Positions 27,325-35,752 are shown, numbered from the stretch's first letter. The stretch: 64,000 nt of DNA from Bacteriovoracaceae bacterium (GCA_021737405.1 JAIPEG010000002.1:248001-312000); one strand, 5' to 3'. A program made the numbers and translations. Notes: generated from the letters alone by a model not told the origin.

Positions 27325-27417
27325 AAACTTTTACTCTATCAGAAAAGCAACAGCCGTTAAAATGAATCATGAGAATTGTTTTTGTTTTAACGATGCGCGT
27401 AAGAGAAAAGGAAATTC

Positions 27418-29142
27418 ATGGATCTTATTAAAACTGGAATAGGGCTCAAGAAGACAATTCGAAATGTGAGCAGGTTGCGAGAAATCGTTTTAGTCTTTGC
27501 TAAAAATGGTTTCGACGAATTTATCTCCTTCAATGTTACCTCTAGTATTCCTAATTTCGTTCTACCACGGTCTAAAAGAAGCATTAAAGAAGAGCTCGAT
27601 AAGGAAACTGAAAAAGATTGGCCAAAAATCTTAGGTTATCGTCTTCGTCTTTGTTTCGAAGAACTTGGTCCTGCTTTTATAAAATTTGGTCAACTCCTCT
27701 CTAGCAGAGAAGATATTTTTGATAGCTCATTTATTGATGAGATGAAGATTCTAAGAGACAAGGTAAAACCAGTTCCTTTTCATGAAGTTAAATTAGGTGT
27801 CGAGGAATCTCTAGGAGGACCAATTGAAAGTATTTTCAAAGAAATTGATCCTAACCCGATTGGTACGGCAAGTATTGGCGTCGTTTACCAGGGTATCTTG
27901 CTAGATGGAAGTGAGGTTGTCCTAAAGGTTAAGAGACCAGATATTGAAAAGATGATGGAAACGGATTTCTCAATTTTGCGTTTTCTCTCTGCTCAGGCAG
28001 AAAAAGTCTCAGAGGAAGTAAAGTATCTTGGAGTTTCAAGAATTGTTAAAGACTTTAGCCTCTCTCTTGCTAATGAACTCAACTTTAGTACTGAAGCCTT
28101 AAATTGCGCGCGATTTCGTAAGGTTTTAGCGAATCATGACAAAAGTGGCCTTCTCTATTTACCACAAGTTTATTCAGAGCTTAGTAGTCGTGATCTCTTG
28201 GTAATGGAAAAGCTTAATGGAATTCCTTTTAGTGATTACCATCAAATTAAACCACATATAGATGAACTCGGACCAAAACTTGATAATGGTCTTAAAATAT
28301 TCATAAAAACATTTTTATCAGATGGCTTTTTTCATGCAGACCTTCATGGTGGAAACTTCTTTTTATTAAAAGACGGAAATATTGGGCTGATTGATTTTGG
28401 CTTAATGGGAACTCTCTCTAAAAAGGGGCGAAAAAACTTTATTGCTATTGTTTATTCATTAATTAACTTCAATTATGAAAATGTTGTTTATGAGTTTCTT
28501 GAGGTTGCTACTTACGACAAAATACCAGATATTGATGGATTGATTGAAGACGTGAGGGATAGTCTTTCTCCTTATATTGGTCTCACGGTTCAACAAACAG
28601 ATTTTAGTGAAGTCTTAAAGTCTGTAATCTCAACTCTTAAGCGCCACGAAATTTATCTTCCACGTGAATGGTTTATTGTGTTTAGGGCCTTAATGACTCT
28701 TGATGGGGTTGGTCGATCACTAGATCAGGACTATGACATCTATGCCATGATGGAAGAGGACATCCATGACATTATAAAGGAGAGTTTTTCAAAGGAAGAG
28801 CTTTTTGAAGAAGGAATTTGGGCCGCCAAGGATCTGATTAGCATAGCTCGGATTGTTCCAAGGCACTTGAAGTGGTTTTTAAGAGACTTTTCTAATAAGA
28901 AGTATGGTGTTCAGTTAATTCTTACCGGTTATGAAGATACCGCGAGAATGATTAATAGCTCGATTATATTTCTAGCTTATACTTTTTTAACCTGTCTATT
29001 TGTAGGCTCTGGTGTTTTCTTTCTTGGTGATGTTCAAGAAGTTGATCATTGGACAATGATTCCAACGATTACTTGGGTATTTTGGTTTTTAGGAACAAGT
29101 GCCTTTTTAAAAGGTTATTTAGCGTTGAATAAAACTAAATAG
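27418..29142 (+). CDS. ABC1/UbiB-family atypical kinase-like membrane protein
   Basis: The UbiB/ADCK hallmarks are present: the KxGQ motif (FIKFGQLLSSRED, about 80-92), the Ala-rich-loop equivalent TASIGVVYQG, the ATP-binding Lys in EVVLKVKRP, catalytic HADLHGGNFF and the metal-binding LIDFGLMG. Two C-terminal hydrophobic segments (about 520-570) anchor it to the membrane. UbiB proteins support quinone biosynthesis through an ATPase activity on lipid. No ubiquinone or menaquinone genes are nearby. The ATG at 27418 follows GAAAAGGAAATTC. The 3' end overlaps the GNAT gene on the other strand by 8 bases. Confidence 0.92.
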   Translation: MDLIKTGIGLKKTIRNVSRLREIVLVFAKNGFDEFISFNVTSSIPNFVLPRSKRSIKEELDKETEKDWPKILGYRLRLCFEELGPAFIKFGQLLSSREDIFDSSFIDEMKILRDKVKPVPFHEVKLGVEESLGGPIESIFKEIDPNPIGTASIGVVYQGILLDGSEVVLKVKRPDIEKMMETDFSILRFLSAQAEKVSEEVKYLGVSRIVKDFSLSLANELNFSTEALNCARFRKVLANHDKSGLLYLPQVYSELSSRDLLVMEKLNGIPFSDYHQIKPHIDELGPKLDNGLKIFIKTFLSDGFFHADLHGGNFFLLKDGNIGLIDFGLMGTLSKKGRKNFIAIVYSLINFNYENVVYEFLEVATYDKIPDIDGLIEDVRDSLSPYIGLTVQQTDFSEVLKSVISTLKRHEIYLPREWFIVFRALMTLDGVGRSLDQDYDIYAMMEEDIHDIIKESFSKEELFEEGIWAAKDLISIARIVPRHLKWFLRDFSNKKYGVQLILTGYEDTARMINSSIIFLAYTFLTCLFVGSGVFFLGDVQEVDHWTMIPTITWVFWFLGTSAFLKGYLALNKTK

Positions 29143-30091
29143 AGTCAAAACCGGGAATTAGGATTTTTGGTACGAGGTCTTTCCATTCTTCGACTTGTCC
29201 GGGACCCCATAATCCTTGAATAAAGTCCCTTTCTCCTAATTCGTATTTTTCTCCGTCGAAGATTACCTCTATAATTCTGTTTTCATAAGCAGATATACCT
29301 AATCTTCCCTCTGATGTTTGCATTATAAATTCATTTAGCTTTTCAAGGTTTCCAAGCCTTAAAAATCCCATATAGCGAAGGGAGGCGTCTGTGGAGTGTG
29401 GACCAATCCTCCAGTTATTATATCCATTTACGGGGGGAGCTTCTTCTGGGTGATATTCGTGGCAGATGTTTTTTAAATCCATTCCCTTGTTAATTAGGTA
29501 AATGTTTTTTTTCTCATCCTCAAAGATCTTTATAGATTTACTTTGTAAAAGAATGTGCCAGTCGTGCTCATCTCGAAGGGGTATCATAAAAGATTGGCCG
29601 AGCATTTGGTGGCCTTCAATAAGTGTCTTAAGGTTTTCAGGATTAAACTTTATTAACTTTTGTTTTTCGTTCGCAGTTAAATCAACTTCTTCAATTAATC
29701 CAAACTCGTAGAAATTAAACTTTTCATAAAGTTGGGCAAGATCAGACCATAATAGGTAGAACGCATATTGGGGATTTAATAATAAAATTGTTTCTAAAAG
29801 AGTTCTAAATAAACCTGCGCCTCTATTTTCATCTTTAACACTTATGCCACCAAGGAAGAGAACTTCAACTTTTAGACTTTTAAAAGTCAATGTTCTTGGA
29901 AGAGTGAAAAGGGTTGCTACAACTTCATCTTCCTCGATTAAAAAATAACAGTGCTGATAATTTCTTTCATCAATTAAGAGTGAGAAGTCATCAATGAAGC
30001 TGTCGGCTTCGCCGTAGCCAAAGGATTTCTCTATTAAGGTGACACACTCATTTAGTCTTTCGGGCATTTCGGCCAATGTTTTTACATTCAT
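29135..30091 (-). CDS. GNAT-family N-acetyltransferase
   Basis: The N-terminal 150 residues have the GNAT pattern: acceptor strand VATLFTLPRTL, then VEVLFLGGISVKDENRGAGLFRTLL with an acetyl-CoA pyrophosphate loop of the R-G-x-G-x-x type (near residues 95-99). The C-terminal half is an extra domain resembling the sterol-carrier-like part of Eis-type acetyltransferases, though that is only a size and order impression. The substrate is unknown. Confidence 0.8.
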   Translation of the reverse strand: MNVKTLAEMPERLNECVTLIEKSFGYGEADSFIDDFSLLIDERNYQHCYFLIEEDEVVATLFTLPRTLTFKSLKVEVLFLGGISVKDENRGAGLFRTLLETILLLNPQYAFYLLWSDLAQLYEKFNFYEFGLIEEVDLTANEKQKLIKFNPENLKTLIEGHQMLGQSFMIPLRDEHDWHILLQSKSIKIFEDEKKNIYLINKGMDLKNICHEYHPEEAPPVNGYNNWRIGPHSTDASLRYMGFLRLGNLEKLNEFIMQTSEGRLGISAYENRIIEVIFDGEKYELGERDFIQGLWGPGQVEEWKDLVPKILIPGFDSI

Positions 30092-30245
30092 AAAGTCTAT
30101 TGTGATGAAAACTTAGGCAAAAATCACGGTACTGATAATTAATTTGTCATATGTTGACCAATTTTCTCGGTCAAAGCCGCGATAATTGTCTGTAATTTCA
30201 ATGCTTTGCAGATTTTGCCTATGTATAAAAAGGCGACATTTTTTT

Positions 30246-30272
30246 TAAAGAATTTGTGTCGCGTGGCGAAAA
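30246..30272 (+). promoter_or_regulatory. sigma-28 (FliA)-like promoter of the first flagellin gene
   Basis: TAAAGAAT (30246-30253), exactly 11 bases, GGCGAAAA (30265-30272) matches the flagellar consensus TAAAGTTT-N11-GCCGATAA at 6 of 8 positions in each half. It lies about 100 bases before the ATG. The leader contains a hairpin (GTGAG 30328-30332, CTCAC 30339-30343) and a strong Shine-Dalgarno AAGGAGGA. Confidence 0.6.
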
Positions 30273-30370
30273 GATATCTGAAGGTGCCTTTACTACGTCA
30301 TGGATAGACAAATGAATGGCACGCCGAGTGAGGATCGTCTCACCCGGAACCCGTTATCAAGGAGGATAAA

Positions 30371-31219
30371 ATGGGACTTCGAATAAACACGAATGTGGCT
30401 TCCCTCAATGCCCAGAGAAACTTGCGAGGAACTCGTCTTTCGATGAATAAATCGCTAGAAAAGTTAAGTTCTGGTCAGAGGATTAACCGCGCTGGAGATG
30501 ATGCTGCTGGGTTAGCAATCTCCGAAAATCTAAAAGCTCAAGTTAGAGGACTTAAGCAGGCTGAAAGAAATGCTGAGGATGGTATTTCACTTGTTCAGAT
30601 TGCAGAGGGTGCCTTAAGTGAAGTATCGAATATTCTTATTCGACTTCGAGAGCTCAGTGTTCAAGCTGCTTCAGACACCATTGGTGCAACTGAAAGAAAG
30701 TTCTTGAATGTTGAATTTGAGCAACTCACATCAGAAATTGACCGTATTGCGAACTCAACGGAATTTAACCGTGTTCCACTACTCAATGGTACTGGTGCAG
30801 TTTTTGACATTCAGATTGGGACTAGAAATGACCCCATATCTGACAGATTAACCTTTGATGCTTCAAGCGCTGACGTAAACGTTGCAGCTCTTGGTCTGAA
30901 CTTAGCTTCAGTTGCAGATAAGATCTCTGCTCAAAACTCACTATCTGCGATTGATTCGTCGATTATTTCCGTTTCTGGAATTAGAGCAGATTTTGGTGCT
31001 CTTCAAAACCGATTGCAATCAACAGTTAATAATATAGCGGTCAGTGTTGAAAACCTTTCAGCTGCAAACTCTCGAGTTAGAGATACTGATGTAGCCGCTG
31101 AGACAGCCGAACTCACAAGGAATAATATTCTCATGAGTGCAGGTACTTCAGTGCTATCACAAGCCAATGCTTCCACTAAGGGTGCACTAAGCTTAATTCA
31201 GGCAGCCGCTCAAGGCTAA
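30371..31219 (+). CDS. fliC: flagellin (short type), first of a tandem pair
   Basis: This is the filament subunit. The N-terminal D0/D1 helices (MGLRINTNVASLNAQRNL, then SLEKLSSGQRINRAGDDAAGLAIS) and the C-terminal D1/D0 helices (SRVRDTDVAAETAELTRNNIL to SLIQAAAQG) are textbook. At 282 aa the outer D2/D3 domains are missing, as in other short flagellins. Flagellins pass through the flagellar export apparatus and need no signal peptide. A second, clearly related flagellin follows 214 bases later. Predatory bdellovibrios often carry several flagellin genes that build one sheathed filament. Confidence 0.97.
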   Translation: MGLRINTNVASLNAQRNLRGTRLSMNKSLEKLSSGQRINRAGDDAAGLAISENLKAQVRGLKQAERNAEDGISLVQIAEGALSEVSNILIRLRELSVQAASDTIGATERKFLNVEFEQLTSEIDRIANSTEFNRVPLLNGTGAVFDIQIGTRNDPISDRLTFDASSADVNVAALGLNLASVADKISAQNSLSAIDSSIISVSGIRADFGALQNRLQSTVNNIAVSVENLSAANSRVRDTDVAAETAELTRNNILMSAGTSVLSQANASTKGALSLIQAAAQG

Positions 31220-31413
31220 CACTAACTTGATGGAGATTGTGATGATTGGACCGAATGGATGAATGATTTAATGCAATAACCCAGCCTGCAATGGGGAATT
31301 GCTGAATAACAGTGAAGTAAAAAAAAGAAAGTTGGTTATTCGAAACAGCATGAAAACTATTATTAACTTTATGGGCGGACATGATGACCGCGTCAACTTA
31401 CAGGAGGTAAGAG

Positions 31414-31431
31414 ATGTTTGAAGGAGATTAG
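31414..31431 (+). CDS. candidate 5-codon leader ORF (MFEGD) ahead of the second flagellin
   Basis: ATG-TTT-GAA-GGA-GAT-TAG sits 6 bases after a near-perfect Shine-Dalgarno AGGAGG (31402-31407). It ends 2 bases before the flagellin ATG at 31434, whose own AAGGAG lies inside the mini-ORF. Ribosomes translating it would occupy or hand over to the flagellin start. Such a short ORF can arise by chance; the strong site and spacing are the only support. Confidence 0.4.
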   Translation: MFEGD

Positions 31432-31433
31432 TC

Positions 31434-32267
31434 ATGGGACTACGAATTAACACCAACACGCCGTCACTCTCGGCGCAGAGATCTTTGGGAGTAACTAACC
31501 AAAGAATGAACGACAACCTGAGGAAACTTTCTTCGGGAGAGAGAATTACGCGAGCAAGTGACGATGCTGCAGGTTTAGCAATTAGTGAAAATTTAAAAGC
31601 GCATATAAGAGGAAATAGACAGGCAAAGCGAAACGCGAATGATGCTATTTCTATGATACAAACGGCCGAGGGAGGCTTAAGTGAGATTTCTAACATTATC
31701 ATTCGACTTAGAGAACTCTCTGTACAAGCAGCCTCGGACACAGTTGGGAGCACGGAGAGAGGTTTCTCCGACATTGAGTTTCAACAACTCAAGGAAGAAA
31801 TTGATAGGATTTCAAAATCAGCAGAGTTCAACGGGATACCCCTTTTGGACGGCTCTGGTGGAATGCTTGAATTTCAAGTCGGAGTCCACAATGACCCAAT
31901 ACTGGACCGTTTGCGCTACGATGGAACTAAAGCGAATACCACGCTGGCATCGCTTGGACTTACTGGCGAAACCGTTACTACCAAAGAGGGGGCTCAAACA
32001 ACGCTTAAAAAGCTTGATGATGCCTTGGTACAAATTAACGGAGTTAGGGCGGATCTTGGGGCAACTCAAAATAGACTCTCTTCAACGATCAACAATTTGT
32101 CGATCAGTGATGAGAATCTTAGTGCTGCAAAGTCGCGAATTAGAGATGTTGACGTAGCTGCTGAAACAGCAGATCTTGCGAGAAACAACATTCTTGTTCA
32201 GGCTGGCACATCGGTTTTGTCTCAGGCAAACCAAGCGCCTAACATGGCCCTCAAATTACTAGGTTAA
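31434..32267 (+). CDS. flagellin (short type), second of the tandem pair
   Basis: The 277 aa flagellin has the same layout as its neighbour: conserved MGLRINTNTPSLSAQRSL and LRKLSSGERITRASDDAAGLAIS at the N-terminus, RIRDVDVAAETADLARNNIL and SVLSQANQAPNMALKLLG at the C-terminus, and no D2/D3 domains. The shared ends with a diverged middle indicate an old duplication. Its mRNA leader holds a possible 5-codon ORF, and a good terminator follows. The two flagellins may build different parts of the filament. Confidence 0.96.
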   Translation: MGLRINTNTPSLSAQRSLGVTNQRMNDNLRKLSSGERITRASDDAAGLAISENLKAHIRGNRQAKRNANDAISMIQTAEGGLSEISNIIIRLRELSVQAASDTVGSTERGFSDIEFQQLKEEIDRISKSAEFNGIPLLDGSGGMLEFQVGVHNDPILDRLRYDGTKANTTLASLGLTGETVTTKEGAQTTLKKLDDALVQINGVRADLGATQNRLSSTINNLSISDENLSAAKSRIRDVDVAAETADLARNNILVQAGTSVLSQANQAPNMALKLLG

Positions 32268-32283
32268 CCAACCTTCTTTTTAT

Positions 32284-32317
32284 CACCCGGAGCTTTGAAT
32301 GAAGCCCGGGTGTTTTT
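32284..32317 (+). terminator. intrinsic terminator after the flagellin pair
   Basis: CACCCGG (32284-32290) and GCTT pair with AAGC and CCGGGTG (32306-32312), with one bulged A, followed by five T residues. It ends the flagellin unit. Confidence 0.88.
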
Positions 32318-32396
32318 ACGTTTTTAGAAATCAAATCAAAAGCGATACTTATTTCCCCTAATGTTTCAGCCTGAATTTACATGATAAAATTTGCCT

Positions 32397-33410
32397 ATGG
32401 TAATAGGTAGAAAAACCAAAATAGTGGAAGAAGAGGAAGAACCAAAAAGAAAAACAATTGTTATCTTTGGAGTGTCTTCTTTTATAGGTTCCAATCTAGC
32501 TGAATTTTTTAAAAAAGATTATAAAGTTGTTGGTACTTACCACAAGAACTCGGTTCGTGTTCCAGGTATTTTAACAATCCCTTGTGATGTATTAGCGAAA
32601 GAAGAGGTTCAGTTAATTCTTTTTGCTTTTAAGCCGGATTTTGTCATTTACTGCGCAGGTGTCTCTTCAGTTTACGATTGTCATAAAAATGAGGATCGGG
32701 CTGATGCTTTAAATACCTCAGGTCTTTTTAATGTAGCAGAATACTGCCAAAGGTATAAGGCCCAGATTTGTTATATAAGTTCTAGTTTTATCTTTGCAGG
32801 ACAAAAGAAACCATATTTTGAGATGGATATTCCAGACTCTCTTACAAATTATGGAAAGACTCAGGCTGCGGCTGAATTTTATATTCAAAAAACTTCTCTT
32901 AATTATGTCATTTTTCGCTGTAGTCGCCTTTATGGAAGAGGCATTGTGGCACAAAGACCGACATGGTTTCAAAATTTTCAAAGAAAAATTAGTCAGAATA
33001 AGAGTCTGGCCATGGATGACTTCATTAATACAGGTTTTATGGATGTCTATTATCTAGGACTCATTATTAAAATGTGTATCGATAAAAAAGTATCAAATAG
33101 GCTCTTTCAAGTATCAAGTCGTGATATCTCAACCCTTCATGGATTTTCCAAATACTATGCTGAGGTCTTTGGGGTGGGCAAAGATCTTTTTACTAAAGGG
33201 CGATGGAGTTTTCCACTTAACCAAACTCAATCAACCACACAAGTAGAAGATAAACTTTATTTTAAAATGGATACTGCCAATCTCGAAGGCTTCTTAAATA
33301 TAGAATTACCTACAATTAAAGAGTCTTTAGAATTTACTTATTCACGTCTTGGTGGTCAGTCTTTAAAAAAATCACACTCTCAAGGTTCAGAGGGAATTAA
33401 GTTTATCTAA
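32397..33410 (+). CDS. RmlD/extended-SDR-like sugar-nucleotide protein with altered active site
   Basis: The fold is read from the N-terminal nucleotide-binding region (IFGVSSFIGSNLAEFF), the NAD-contact FVIYCAGVSSVYDC and the ISSSFIFAG segment typical of dTDP-4-dehydrorhamnose reductases (RmlD). Two key sites differ: the Gly-rich loop has Ser for the central Gly, and the catalytic Tyr-x-x-x-Lys reads YGKTQ, with Gln in place of Lys. It may bind a nucleotide without reducing it, or work differently. I use the ATG at 32397; a TTG two codons earlier is possible. Position just after the flagellins hints at filament glycosylation, but this is speculative. Confidence 0.75.
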   Translation: MVIGRKTKIVEEEEEPKRKTIVIFGVSSFIGSNLAEFFKKDYKVVGTYHKNSVRVPGILTIPCDVLAKEEVQLILFAFKPDFVIYCAGVSSVYDCHKNEDRADALNTSGLFNVAEYCQRYKAQICYISSSFIFAGQKKPYFEMDIPDSLTNYGKTQAAAEFYIQKTSLNYVIFRCSRLYGRGIVAQRPTWFQNFQRKISQNKSLAMDDFINTGFMDVYYLGLIIKMCIDKKVSNRLFQVSSRDISTLHGFSKYYAEVFGVGKDLFTKGRWSFPLNQTQSTTQVEDKLYFKMDTANLEGFLNIELPTIKESLEFTYSRLGGQSLKKSHSQGSEGIKFI

Positions 33411-33429
33411 ATAATTAAAGAGATTTTTT

Positions 33430-33960
33430 CTATTGAGCAGACTGCTTAATGAATTCTGTTAGGTAGTGCTTAACCATGGCATTAACATCCACTGGTTCAC
33501 CTTGAAAACGCCAAGAGATCTTATTAAAAGGGCCAAGATGGGCCCTGACTTCATGAACGCCTTCTGAGCCAAACGGATCATCAACTCTTAAGCGAGGAGC
33601 TAACAGATCTTTACCATTTGAAATAAAAGCAATGCTTATAAGATCATTCGCTCTTCTTGCAAAAATTAAGCGAAGTGAGTTTCTAAATAACATGAAGTCA
33701 TTTACGGTATTTGAAATTTTAAAGATTTTGATATGACTGTTAGTTTGGTGGCCGCGATACTGGTTAAAGCGGGCAACAAAATGCTCAATCTTGTCTCTTA
33801 GCTCATTCATGAATTCAATAGAAGACTCTTCTAAGAAATGGATAGGATTAAGATGTTCGTGAATATCAATGACACCCGACTCTGACATATTGATTTCTTC
33901 AATGGCCAGATTTTCTACCCAGGTAGCTGTAATTTCACTTGAATGAGATAAGTTTTCCAT
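33430..33960 (-). CDS. conserved-looking cytoplasmic protein of unknown function
   Basis: I do not recognise the family. The 176 aa protein has no signal peptide or membrane segment. An acidic N-terminus is followed by a helix (about 48-70), a beta strand NSHIKIFKISNTVNDFMLFRNSLRLIFARRA and a C-terminal domain. The gene is convergent with the RmlD-like gene and divergent from the Tad cluster. Normal codon use and a clean start support it being real. Confidence 0.65.
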   Translation of the reverse strand: MENLSHSSEITATWVENLAIEEINMSESGVIDIHEHLNPIHFLEESSIEFMNELRDKIEHFVARFNQYRGHQTNSHIKIFKISNTVNDFMLFRNSLRLIFARRANDLISIAFISNGKDLLAPRLRVDDPFGSEGVHEVRAHLGPFNKISWRFQGEPVDVNAMVKHYLTEFIKQSAQ

Positions 33961-34409
33961 ACATTAATGATGATTTTTCTGAAGCCGCTTGTCAATTTTG
34001 TAGGAAATTAAAAAAAAAAGAGTGGGCCTTGCTGGCTTCAAGTTTCCGCCCGCCATTTGACAGGTGGATGCAGTTAGTAACCATTTTAGGCTTCTCACTT
34101 CCAGCTTTCACTTTTGCGAGCTTGCTCACCATGGTCAGGGACCGCTTCCTTGTAAGTTATTGTAGGGCGAAATACTGTGTGCCAACCACAAAACCCACCT
34201 TTGAGTATGCCTGAAAATAACGCAATTTTCAATGGTAAAATTTGTCCATGGAATCTCTAAGTCATTATAAATAAACGATTTTTCAAATATGTTGCCCCGC
34301 GCAAGAAACCCGAGTATAATAGTCTTAAGTGTTATTCTAGGAAGGAAAGGACTCAAGTTATCGGGACAGTATCCGATAGGACTTAAATAGAGGAATTTAG
34401 GAGCTTAGT
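33961..34409. other. 449-base intergenic region before the Tad cluster
   Basis: No convincing gene is seen; a 91-codon plus-strand frame starting inside the neighbouring gene has no ribosome-binding site or protein-like composition. The region ends with the candidate flp promoter (34292-34320) and a leader hairpin (34359-34378: TATCGG, 8-base loop, CCGATA, with an outer AAGT/ACTT helix). It may also hold the divergent promoter for the minus-strand unknown gene and operators for the pilus genes. Confidence 0.6.
34292..34320 (+). promoter_or_regulatory. sigma-70-like promoter for the flp/Tad cluster
   Basis: TTGCCC (34292-34297), a 17-base spacer and a perfect TATAAT (34315-34320). The ATG of flp is 90 bases downstream, leaving a leader of about 80 bases with a hairpin and the site TAGGAG just before the start. 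Confidence 0.7.
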
Positions 34410-34604
34410 ATGAAAAATCAAATCATTGCTTTCTTAAAGGACGAAGACGGTCAGACATCTACAGAATACATTTTATTAGTAGCTGTGGTTGCTCTTATTG
34501 TTTTTAAATTTAAGGCTCAAGCGACTGAAAGACTTGGGGCCATTACAGATAATGTCTTCAACGGCGCTGATGGTTGGGTGAACGAACTTAATAGTTCTAA
34601 CTAG
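34410..34604 (+). CDS. flp: Flp-type major pilin (Tad pilus)
   Basis: The 64 aa protein is a class IVb Flp prepilin. A short basic leader ends at Gly14, then Q-T-S-T-E-Y (Glu at +5, Tyr at +6) and a hydrophobic helix (ILLVAVVALIVF). The prepilin peptidase encoded at 34942 should cleave between Gly14 and Gln15. Mature pilins polymerise into thin Tad fibres for surface attachment. It is the first gene of the cluster and is followed by a terminator-like hairpin, which would make flp transcript more abundant than the rest. Confidence 0.93.
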   Translation: MKNQIIAFLKDEDGQTSTEYILLVAVVALIVFKFKAQATERLGAITDNVFNGADGWVNELNSSN

Positions 34605-34639
34605 AAGGGAGTAGCGCTCTAGAGGCGATTCTCCCTTTT
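34605..34639 (+). terminator. terminator/attenuator after flp
   Basis: AAGGGAG (34605-34611) pairs with CTCCCTT (34631-34637), enclosing an internal CTCTAGAG palindrome and running into TTTTA. The T-run is short, so partial termination is likely. Confidence 0.6.
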
Positions 34640-34729
34640 ATCACTCATTTTTCTTTGGTCATCCGATTTTTCGGAGGGCACCTATTGTATCGTCTTTTTA
34701 GTTTTTCCTAAAAATGTTAAAATATTCTC

Positions 34730-34945
34730 ATGACAGATTTCAAGTCTGCAGGTCAGGCAACCATAGAATATATTCTAATATTTAGCTTTATTTCATTAAT
34801 CGGTGTCGGCTTAGCACGAACAATTGGTGGAAGCATTTCCACTTCAGTTAAAAGCTTGGGCTGGGTTCTTTCTCAAGAGCTCTCAACAGGAATTTGTAGA
34901 ACACAATGTTTTTATGGTGGCTATAAGAATGGAATGGCCGATTGA
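34730..34945 (+). CDS. Flp/TadE-like pilin-type protein
   Basis: The 71 aa product has the prepilin-type site AGQATIEYILIF (Gly8, Glu13, Tyr14) and one hydrophobic helix, followed by a Gly/Ser-rich part and a C-terminal Cys pair (CRTQC). The Cys pair and length differ from flp, so it is more likely a minor pilin or pseudopilin of the same system. No clear Shine-Dalgarno precedes the ATG. Its TGA overlaps the TTG start of the prepilin peptidase, indicating coupling. Confidence 0.8.
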   Translation: MTDFKSAGQATIEYILIFSFISLIGVGLARTIGGSISTSVKSLGWVLSQELSTGICRTQCFYGGYKNGMAD

Positions 34946-35454
34946 ACCTTCCGTTACTGTTGTTCCTATTCTTGGGTCTTGAGCTCTCCTTTGTTTCTTT
35001 TATAGATATACGCTATAGAAAGATTTCAAATAATTGGTCCATTTTAAATATCGTTCTTTATTTAGCTTGCCTGGTAGTTTTTCCAACTCTTTACAAATTC
35101 AATATAGAAACCTTTTTCTTTCCTCTCGTTTTTTTAGGAGTGGGTTTTTTCCTGTTTTTACTCAAAGTGATGGGGGGAGGAGATTCTAAATATCTTTTTT
35201 CTTTTTTCTTGCTTGTACCAGAAATTTACCATGAGGTATTCTTTCTAAAACTAATTTACTCAACTATTGCGATCGGTGTTTATCTTCTAATCTATAATAG
35301 TATTAAAAACTTTGATAAACTTCTTGTAGCGTTAGCAATGAAAGATATTAAAGAGATAAAAAGTTTATACGGAACAAAGTTTGCTTACGCTCCGGTTATC
35401 GCTATTTCATGGATTGCATTTGGATGGGAAATAAGAAAATCATTAACTTTTTAA
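34942..35454 (+). CDS. cpaA: prepilin peptidase of the Tad system (CpaA/TadV type)
   Basis: This is the aspartic membrane protease that cuts the Flp and TadE-type leaders. The two catalytic Asp motifs are FIDIRYRKI (near residues 21-29) and GGGDSKY (near 74-80), within a 170 aa multi-pass protein as is usual for the short CpaA/TadV form lacking the methyltransferase domain. The start is TTG at 34942 overlapping the previous stop. The last 31 bases overlap the following pilin-like gene. Confidence 0.88.
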   Translation: MNLPLLLFLFLGLELSFVSFIDIRYRKISNNWSILNIVLYLACLVVFPTLYKFNIETFFFPLVFLGVGFFLFLLKVMGGGDSKYLFSFFLLVPEIYHEVFFLKLIYSTIAIGVYLLIYNSIKNFDKLLVALAMKDIKEIKSLYGTKFAYAPVIAISWIAFGWEIRKSLTF

Positions 35455-35750
35455 AAAATCAAAAAGGACAATCGACAGTTGAGTATGTTCTTTTGCTTGT
35501 TGTTGTGGTTTCTGTTTTTTTAACAGTATTTAATTCCAGAAAGTTTCAGGCTTTTTTTGGGGAGGACTCTGATTTTTTTACGGCAATAGCACAGAAAATG
35601 AAACAGGATTATCGTTATGCGACTAATGTAAGCCCTGCAGATGATGTAGACACATCTCCCGTGCCAAATCACCCGTCCTTTGCCCAACCTGATGGATCTG
35701 CCTCAAGGTTCTTTGGATATGCCGCTGGAGAAGGGTATCCTCCTAATTAG
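35424..35750 (+). CDS. Tad pilin-like protein (long form)
   Basis: After a short basic leader the site QKGQSTVEYVLLLVVVV (Gly15, Glu20, Tyr21 counted from this start) gives a pilin-type N-terminal helix. The remaining 60 residues are polar and Pro/Ser-rich (VSPADDVDTSPVPNHPSF). I choose the second ATG (35424) because it places the leader at the family-typical length; the ATG at 35409 is possible. The 5' end lies inside cpaA. It is a probable minor pilin or pseudopilin. Confidence 0.75.
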   Translation: MGNKKIINFLKNQKGQSTVEYVLLLVVVVSVFLTVFNSRKFQAFFGEDSDFFTAIAQKMKQDYRYATNVSPADDVDTSPVPNHPSFAQPDGSASRFFGYAAGEGYPPN

Positions 35751-35752
35751 AT

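Noticed and set aside
30315-30332. TGGCACG before the first flagellin as a sigma-54 promoter
   Set aside because: The -12 element (TTGC) is missing at the required spacing; GTGAG is found instead, and a sigma-28-like site lies just upstream.
31268-31774. Minus-strand frame of 168 codons opposite the second flagellin
   Set aside because: It is the antisense shadow of a strongly conserved flagellin coding region.
33939-34214. Plus-strand 91-codon frame overlapping the start of the unknown minus gene
   Set aside because: No ribosome-binding site, non-ATG start inside another gene's 5' end, and composition unlike its neighbours.
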